Source: Clostridium sp. CAG:632
GTDB lineage: Bacteria; Bacillota; Clostridia; Lachnospirales; Lachnospiraceae
DNA: 10,416 nt
NCBI GenBank assembly: GCA_000431515.1
Contig: HF991350.1
Span: 49,464-59,879 of the forward strand
Reading direction: 5' to 3'
Below the pieces are notes generated by a model, which was not told where the DNA came from, made no database searches, and saw only the letters and a program-made list of their open reading frames with translations. The translations under genes were made by a program, and so were the position numbers. Below are positions 6,689 through 10,416 of the stretch, piece after piece. Position 1 is the stretch's first letter, and the number at the start of each line of letters is the position of its first letter.

Positions 6689-6732
6689 AAAAAACCGCCC
6701 CTGACAACAGGTTAACCTGTTGTCAAGGACGG
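6689..6732 (-). terminator. T-box intrinsic terminator
   Basis: On the minus strand, a 17-pair stem (6732-6716 with 6711-6695, a few G-U pairs) closes on a UUAA loop and is followed by six uridines (6694-6689). Its 5' arm contains CCTTGA (6728-6723), which can instead pair with TCAAGG (6760-6755) in the T-box antiterminator. Terminator and antiterminator are therefore mutually exclusive, as expected for a working attenuator. Confidence 0.92.
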
Positions 6733-6844
6733 TAAAATCTTCACCGCGGTGCCACCTTGATTCGTGGAATCCACACTCTCATCAGAATACCAACATATTC
6801 TCAGCAACTCACGTATGCTCTCACGTCACAGAATACTCAGAGCA
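6689..6844 (-). ncRNA. T-box leader, probably tRNA-Trp responsive
   Basis: A cis-acting RNA that senses uncharged tRNA. The T-box sequence AGGTGGCACCGCGG (6757-6744) is nearly consensus. In stem I, CTCT (6842-6839) pairs with AGAG (6779-6776) beside a GA kink-turn (TGA/TGATG), with AGTA (6837-6834) on the 5' side of the specifier loop. The 3' side ends TGTTGG, so the candidate specifier is UGG (6792-6790, Trp). The bulge reads UGGC, which pairs with GCCA and so needs a G discriminator base; bacterial tRNA-Trp has G, whereas tRNA-Leu (for the alternative UUG reading) has A. A small stem III (GTGG-ATT-CCAC, 6774-6764) and the antiterminator/terminator switch follow. The ORF just downstream is a trpE/trpA remnant, which supports tryptophan. 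I see no clear promoter between it and the chemoreceptor gene. Specifier assignment is an inference; T-box identity is secure. Confidence 0.9.
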
Positions 6845-6901
6845 AAGCTCCTTTGACTGCGCCCTCAGTGGTCCATTTAACAGCCGGCGTTCTACCGGTT
6901 C

Positions 6902-8563
6902 TCATTTGAAGTACTTCATCAATTCTTCCAGATCCGCCGATACTTCTTTTACCATCTTCGTATCTTCTGAAATTTTATCAATTGATTCCGCTATTTCAAA
7001 TGCACTCGCATTTACCTCCTCATTGCTGGCCGCATTTTCCTGGCTGATCGCACTAAGTTCCGTTATGCTGTTAACAATATCCAGCTTGAGGCTTTCCAGC
7101 TTTTGTGTTTTCTCTGCAATTGTTCTTGCGATTTCAACATTCGCCTCTATCGTTTCGCTCAATGTATCAAATCCGGTTTTTGCGCCTCCGATATCGGTCT
7201 GTTCCTGCTCTACCAGCCTTTTCATTTTCTCTGTCAGGTTCACATATTCTTTTGATTTGCCGAGAATCGTTTCTGCAATCCCCTTGATCGTATCTGTTCC
7301 CTGACTGCTTTGCTCTGCCAACTGCTTAATTTCAGATGCTACAACCGCAAATCCTTTTCCTGCCTGTCCTGCTCTTGCCGCCTCAATAGATGCATTTAAT
7401 GACAACAGATTGGTTTGCGTTGTAATGTCAGAGATCAGTTCCACTGCCTCATTAATAGAAGAAATTTCCTGATTCATTTCTTTGGCCTGGCCTATAATTT
7501 CCGCAATAATATTATACGTTGTTTCAGAGCTTGTCAGCACCAGGTTCATTGACTCCGTAGCATTCTGACTTGCCTCATTCATCTTTGCAGAATTATTGTT
7601 TAACTCCTGCGTTTCCGTTTCAATCACCGAAATATTGTCGCCCATTTCGATCATCTTCATATTTACCGCCTGCACATTGTCCGCTAATGTGACCGCAGTT
7701 TCCGAAAGTTCCTCTATCGCATCTCTGATCTGGCCGGCTCCTACACTGCTGGTTTCTGCCAATGTATTCAATGACTCTATACTGCTATCCAAATGACTCA
7801 CATGCTCATCCACCTTGGTTACGATGGTATTTAATTTCGCCTTCAATGCAGAAGACGCCTGAATCAAAATGTCCACTTCGCGAATAGCTGATTTACATTC
7901 TAAATCACCGGATAAATCACCATTTGCAATCTGCTCAATATATCCCGAGGTCACCATCAACGGCTTACGGATTTTAAATGCCAGGCAAACTAATATACCT
8001 ATAAAAAATACAAGTAAAGCACCTGAAATGAAAAACAGGTTCCTCAGCATACTGGAAATCGCGTCCTTTACCAATGCTTCCTTTTCTCCGGAAAATGCCA
8101 TTCCCAAAACTTCTCCATTGTCCGAATATACCGGTCTATAATATACATAATATTTTTCGCCTTGAATATCTACGCCGTCAGTTTTATAATCATTCCCCGC
8201 TTTTACTGTCTCCCAAATAGCAGGATCTGCCTTTGTCCCTTCTATTCTTTTTCCACTTTCATCAGTAATAGATGTAATGTATCTCTCATCTTTCAGAAAT
8301 AATGTCTGTTCAATATGTTCATCCTGCAACGAATCAATAAAATCATAGCTTACCTCATCTCTTGCAAGAATATCTTCCCGGATATCCCATGTAAAATACT
8401 GCTCCACCGATGTTGAACAAGCCTTTAATCGAAGATATGTGCTATCTATCAGCTCATTTCTCATTCTCCCTGCAGCATACAATGTCAATACAACGATTGC
8501 CACAATTAACGGAATACACCCTATCATCAGAATCACTTGTTGATATTTAATCTTTCTTTTCAT
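6902..8563 (-). CDS. Methyl-accepting chemotaxis protein with extracellular cache-type sensor
   Basis: A 553-residue transmembrane chemoreceptor. TM1 spans about residues 9-31 and TM2 about 176-196. The roughly 145 residues between them form an extracellular sensor resembling a single-cache domain (CSTSVEQYFTWDIRED near the start, a YYVYYRPVY strand near 138). A HAMP linker (about 197-250) leads into a long coiled-coil signalling domain with the nearly invariant hairpin tip TNLLSLNASIEAARAGQAGK (384-403), which contacts CheA and CheW. The C-terminus ends EELMKYFK, without a CheR-binding pentapeptide. Ligand cannot be read from the sequence. The start at ATG 8563 follows GAGGGAG by seven or eight bases. 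It lies 46 bases after the CxxC-domain gene. The T-box begins about 60 bases after its stop, and its relation to the sugar operon downstream is not shown. Confidence 0.95.
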   Translation of the reverse strand: MKRKIKYQQVILMIGCIPLIVAIVVLTLYAAGRMRNELIDSTYLRLKACSTSVEQYFTWDIREDILARDEVSYDFIDSLQDEHIEQTLFLKDERYITSITDESGKRIEGTKADPAIWETVKAGNDYKTDGVDIQGEKYYVYYRPVYSDNGEVLGMAFSGEKEALVKDAISSMLRNLFFISGALLVFFIGILVCLAFKIRKPLMVTSGYIEQIANGDLSGDLECKSAIREVDILIQASSALKAKLNTIVTKVDEHVSHLDSSIESLNTLAETSSVGAGQIRDAIEELSETAVTLADNVQAVNMKMIEMGDNISVIETETQELNNNSAKMNEASQNATESMNLVLTSSETTYNIIAEIIGQAKEMNQEISSINEAVELISDITTQTNLLSLNASIEAARAGQAGKGFAVVASEIKQLAEQSSQGTDTIKGIAETILGKSKEYVNLTEKMKRLVEQEQTDIGGAKTGFDTLSETIEANVEIARTIAEKTQKLESLKLDIVNSITELSAISQENAASNEEVNASAFEIAESIDKISEDTKMVKEVSADLEELMKYFK

Positions 8564-8609
8564 CCTTATTCTCCCTCTTCATCCTATTACCTAGCAAAAA
8601 CTTTCTGTT

Positions 8610-8864
8610 TTACTTTTTCCTTCCGAACAGCCCCTTTTTCTCATATGGCTTTGACGAAACTTCTGTCACCTCATACCCGGTTGCTTCGATCGCGGAACGC
8701 AGCTTTTCTTTATCCAGCTCCTGTTCGGAAAGAACCACCATCTCGCCCTTCTTATGAGAGCTTGTCACCTTTTTGATCTGAAAATTCTGGCGAACCACAT
8801 CATTCACATGAGACTCACACATACCACATGCCATTCCGTTAATTGATACGGTTGTTTCTATCAT
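8610..8864 (-). CDS. Small heavy-metal-associated (CopZ-like) domain protein
   Basis: An 84-residue cytoplasmic protein with one heavy-metal-associated fold. The metal-binding motif GMACGMCESHV is near the N-terminus (residues 10-20 from the chosen start), where two cysteines in MxCxxC would bind Cu(I) or another soft metal. The rest fits the beta-alpha-beta-beta-alpha-beta pattern, including the EATGYEV strand. A basic tail ends KKGLFGRKK, longer than in minimal copper chaperones. ATG 8864 is preferred over the in-frame ATG at 8879 because GGAGG stands eight bases before 8864, and the upstream ATG overlaps that site. It could be a copper chaperone or an orphan HMA protein; no P-type ATPase is in the window. 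It lies downstream of the flavodoxin gene across a 111-base gap with a hairpin. Confidence 0.87.
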   Translation of the reverse strand: MIETTVSINGMACGMCESHVNDVVRQNFQIKKVTSSHKKGEMVVLSEQELDKEKLRSAIEATGYEVTEVSSKPYEKKGLFGRKK

Positions 8865-8924
8865 GACACTTTCCTCCATTCTTTATCATCTCTATATTAT
8901 TTATGGCATAGTACATATATAGCA

Positions 8925-8954
8925 AAAGAGCATGCAGCTTAATACATGCTCTTT
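8925..8954 (-). terminator. Hairpin after the flavodoxin gene, possible terminator
   Basis: A perfect 10-bp inverted repeat (AAAGAGCATG at 8925-8934, CATGCTCTTT at 8945-8954) with a 10-base loop begins 21 bases after the flavodoxin stop. On the minus strand it ends in only four uridines followed by an AU-rich stretch, so termination may be partial, leaving some readthrough into the HMA gene. Confidence 0.5.
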
Positions 8955-8963
8955 ATTATATCA
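8955..8963 (-). promoter_or_regulatory. Candidate extended -10 promoter for the HMA gene
   Basis: TGATATAAT on the minus strand (8963-8955) is a perfect TATAAT with the TGn extension. No convincing -35 lies 17 bases upstream, but extended -10 promoters can work without one. It sits just before the hairpin, so a transcript from it would begin at or in the hairpin. The evidence is a single motif in AT-rich DNA. Confidence 0.3.
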
Positions 8964-8975
8964 CATTATTTCTCT

Positions 8976-9398
8976 TTACGCCAGTGTTCCACCCAATGCT
9001 TTTAATTCATCTACAACATCTTCACTCGGTGCGCCGCAGCAGATTACGCTGTCGCACGCAAGCATGGCGCCGTCACCCCGGCAGGCCTCTTCCCAGTTCC
9101 GCATCCACTCGCCATCGCCCCAACCATAGGAACCAAACAAGGCGATTTTCTTACCGTTTAAGCTGCCTTCACATGCCATGAACATCGGCTCGAACTCTGT
9201 CTCCTCTAACTGCTCCGCACCCATGGATGGACAGCCAAAGGCAATCGCATCATAATCATTCACCTTCGCCGGATCAAACTCCGCACTGGTGAATACCTCT
9301 ACCTCTGCTCCGCCGGTCTTAGCTCCGTCCTCAACGGCCGCTGCCATGGCTGCTGTGTTTCCTGTGCCGCTCCAATATACAATCGCAACTTTACTCAT
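8976..9398 (-). CDS. Flavodoxin
   Basis: A 140-residue short-chain flavodoxin, the usual length for clostridial types. The FMN phosphate loop is SGTGNT (residues 10-15 in VAIVYWSGTGNTAAM). The two FMN-ring loops are recognisable as FGCPSMGAEQLEE and FGSYGWGDGEWMRN, the latter supplying an aromatic residue near the flavin. It is a soluble one-electron carrier that can replace ferredoxin, which many bacteria exploit when iron is scarce. It starts 36 bases after the DUF3793 gene in the same direction. The ribosome binding site is weak or distant (AAAGG about 13 bases from the ATG), so coupling to the upstream gene may help. Redox partners are not visible here. Confidence 0.94.
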   Translation of the reverse strand: MSKVAIVYWSGTGNTAAMAAAVEDGAKTGGAEVEVFTSAEFDPAKVNDYDAIAFGCPSMGAEQLEETEFEPMFMACEGSLNGKKIALFGSYGWGDGEWMRNWEEACRGDGAMLACDSVICCGAPSEDVVDELKALGGTLA

Positions 9399-9434
9399 AA
9401 GATGTTACCAACCTTTCTTCATATTATGTTTTAT

Positions 9435-9989
9435 CTATGAACAACTCACCACGAGCCGATCAATCGAATGATATATGCGGAATGCTTCATAATATCTGCG
9501 TGTGCATTCCTGATACTGACGATAGGTACGCTTCGCATGCTCCACATCGCCATACGCCTGCCAGATTCCTGTGTATTTCGCTTTACTTCCACCCAGTGCC
9601 ATAAAGCTCCGGACATCCTCCGGCGGATATCCGAGAAACAGTCCGATCTCATGCGGAAACTCTTCCTCCTGGTTCAGCCGATGCACCAGTTCTACCACGC
9701 ACCGATCCGGATTACCGACCGGATAGTCCATCTCGTTCAAAATCTTCCGCGCCTCCTGATGCTTCAGATCTGCTGCCAGCCGTTCCGGTCGGTACATATA
9801 TACCAGAATCCGATCCTTCATATATTTCATCGGGAGGATTCGAATCCCCCGTGAGCCAAATCGTCGGTTCATCTGCCGGATCGTATCCGTAAGAGTTCTG
9901 CGATCCTCCAGCGGACAGGTAAACAGACTACCTGTTTTCAGTCCTGCCATTGTCGGAGAGCACTGTATCACCAATAGTTCTTCCTGCAT
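9435..9989 (-). CDS. DUF3793 family protein
   Basis: A 184-residue soluble protein without signal peptide or membrane segments. It resembles DUF3793 proteins of anaerobic Firmicutes through the stretch HEIGLFLGYPPEDVRSFM (about residues 117-134) and the later WQAYGDVEHAKRTYRQYQEC near the C-terminus. The family has no established function that I can cite. It is found beside flavodoxin here, and I recall that pairing from other clostridial genomes, which suggests a shared physiological context such as iron limitation or redox stress. Translation starts at ATG 9989 after AGGAGG with an eight-base spacer. It is the first gene after a strong candidate promoter and an operator-like inverted repeat, so it probably leads a transcript with the flavodoxin gene. 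The C-terminus is rich in aromatic and charged residues. Confidence 0.8.
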   Translation of the reverse strand: MQEELLVIQCSPTMAGLKTGSLFTCPLEDRRTLTDTIRQMNRRFGSRGIRILPMKYMKDRILVYMYRPERLAADLKHQEARKILNEMDYPVGNPDRCVVELVHRLNQEEEFPHEIGLFLGYPPEDVRSFMALGGSKAKYTGIWQAYGDVEHAKRTYRQYQECTRRYYEAFRIYHSIDRLVVSCS

Positions 9990-10034
9990 GCTCCTGTCCT
10001 CCTCACACTTCTAGTTAGTTTATTCATATTTTAA

Positions 10035-10048
10035 TTAGTTTTAACTAA
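10035..10048. promoter_or_regulatory. Inverted repeat TTAGTT-tt-AACTAA, possible metalloregulator operator
   Basis: Six-base arms TTAGTT (10035-10040) and AACTAA (10043-10048) flank a two-base spacer. The TTAG...CTAA outline resembles operators of DtxR-family iron and manganese repressors. It lies just downstream of the predicted start site for DUF3793 and flavodoxin. A further TTAGTT (10015-10020) occurs exactly 20 bases away, and AGTTAGTT (10013-10020) is a perfect inverted match of AACTAACT (10043-10050). No regulator gene is present in the window. Confidence 0.45.
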
Positions 10049-10058
10049 CTTTAATAAA

Positions 10059-10088
10059 AGTATAGCATTGACAGTAGAAACCTGTCAA
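10059..10088 (-). promoter_or_regulatory. Candidate promoter for DUF3793 and flavodoxin
   Basis: On the minus strand, a perfect -35 TTGACA (10088-10083), an 18-base spacer and a -10 TATACT (10064-10059, 5 of 6) preceded by TGC (extended -10 context). Transcription would begin near 10052, just before the inverted repeat at 10035-10048. The same bases form the 13-bp inverted repeat at 10062-10094, so promoter and terminator readings compete. Confidence 0.6.
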
Positions 10089-10094
10089 TGCTAT
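10062..10094 (-). terminator. 13-bp inverted repeat after the dehydrogenase gene, likely terminator
   Basis: Perfect 13-bp arms (10062-10074 and 10082-10094) with a seven-base loop follow the dehydrogenase stop by 47 bases. On the minus strand it leads into ACTTTTATT, a fair but interrupted uridine tract. It probably ends the dehydrogenase transcript. It also contains the -35 and most of the -10 of the next promoter. Confidence 0.6.
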
Positions 10095-10141
10095 TTCTGT
10101 CTTTCTATTCGTTTTTCTTTATTTCCGTTTGAAAAGATTTA

Positions 10142-10416
10142 TCAATTATACTTATAAAAGCCTTCTCCGGAAGATTTACCCAGCTTCCCTTCATCAATAT
10201 ACTGCTTCAGAATCGCTTCCATCTTCTTGAAGTTATACGGCATCATCATCTTCTTAAGCAATGGAGAAAAGATACCCGGAACGCTCTGATACTGATGCAC
10301 GATATTATAGGCCGTATTCAGTCCCACCGTATCAAAAATCTGAAACGGTCCCTTCGGAGCTCCGGTGCCTCTTGTCCATGCGAGGTCAATGCTTGCCGGA
10401 TCGGAGATTCCTGCTG
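10142..10416 (-). CDS. 3-hydroxyacyl-CoA (3-hydroxybutyryl-CoA) dehydrogenase, C-terminal part
   Basis: Only the last 90 residues are in the window; the frame is open to the edge, so the 5' end lies outside. The visible part is the helical C-terminal dimerisation domain of the 3-hydroxyacyl-CoA dehydrogenase family: DLAWTRGTGAPKGPFQIFDT, then VGLNTAYNIV, and the family ending GKLGKSSGEGFYKYN before TAA. The NAD-binding Rossmann domain is not seen. The enzyme interconverts 3-hydroxyacyl-CoA and 3-oxoacyl-CoA with NAD(P)(H). In butyrate-forming anaerobes it serves the acetyl-CoA to butyryl-CoA route, but that pathway role is inferred, as no neighbouring genes are visible. An internal GTG at 10327 could be mistaken for a start, but the homology clearly continues upstream of it. 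Confidence 0.9.
   Translation of the reverse strand, partial: AGISDPASIDLAWTRGTGAPKGPFQIFDTVGLNTAYNIVHQYQSVPGIFSPLLKKMMMPYNFKKMEAILKQYIDEGKLGKSSGEGFYKYN

Noticed and set aside
6689..6732. Strong inverted repeat as a mobile-element end or attachment site
   Set aside because: It is fully explained as the T-box terminator, with six uridines and a competing antiterminator arm. No transposase or target duplication is nearby.
6790..6793. T-box specifier read as UUG (Leu) rather than UGG (Trp)
   Set aside because: The T-box bulge UGGC needs a G discriminator base, which fits tRNA-Trp but not tRNA-Leu (A), and the ORF behind it is a trp remnant.
6720..7304. 194-residue plus-strand ORF rich in serine and phenylalanine
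   Set aside because: It is the mirror of the chemoreceptor's coiled-coil region and the T-box. The signalling domain on the other strand is unmistakable.
10142..10327. Small complete 61-residue protein starting at GTG 10327
   Set aside because: The frame stays open upstream with clear dehydrogenase-family sequence to the window edge, so this is just the tail of a larger gene.

Overview
All genes in this window lie on the minus strand, so the biological reading order runs from position 10416 down to 1. Gene style (strong AGGAGG ribosome binding sites, a T-box leader, DUF3793, a short clostridial flavodoxin, a butyrate-type 3-hydroxyacyl-CoA dehydrogenase, moderate GC) points to an anaerobic, gut-type Firmicute, most likely a Lachnospiraceae member. 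This is inferred from gene style; no species is claimed.

Layout in transcription order. (1) 10416-10142: the end of a 3-hydroxyacyl/3-hydroxybutyryl-CoA dehydrogenase, followed by a long inverted repeat. (2) 9989-8610: DUF3793 protein, flavodoxin and a small CxxC heavy-metal-associated domain protein. The first two sit behind a promoter and an inverted repeat resembling a metalloregulator operator, so this may be a metal- or iron-responsive group. (3) 8563-6902: a methyl-accepting chemotaxis protein. (4) 6844-6689: a well-formed T-box leader with candidate UGG specifier, antiterminator and terminator. It is followed not by a trp operon but by a 62-codon ORF (6646-6458) that looks like the start of TrpE joined to an internal piece of TrpA. 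This is the most unusual item: a tryptophan operon apparently deleted down to its regulatory leader and a chimeric scar. (5) 6457-6150: a gene-free control region with three TTTACGTAAA palindromes, one fused to AAACCGGTTT, around a candidate promoter. It looks like a LacI-family looping operator array. (6) 6149-67: a beta-fructoside catabolic operon encoding a lipoprotein solute-binding protein, a double ATPase and a permease of the ribose-type (CUT2) ABC family, then an intracellular GH32-type beta-fructosidase and a PfkB-family fructokinase. (7) 46-1: a tiny ORF overlapping the apparent start of a further gene that leaves the window.

How the genes work together: the sugar operon would bind and import a small fructose-containing sugar, hydrolyse it in the cytoplasm and phosphorylate the freed fructose. 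The regulator of the TTTACGTAAA sites is not in the window unless it is the gene starting at 26. The fructosidase keeps the RDP and EC motifs but has a non-canonical nucleophile region. I found no CRISPR array, insertion sequence, tRNA or rRNA gene, and no clearly novel defence or biosynthetic system. The points of interest are the collapsed trp operon with its orphan T-box, the operator array and the putative metal-regulated DUF3793/flavodoxin unit.
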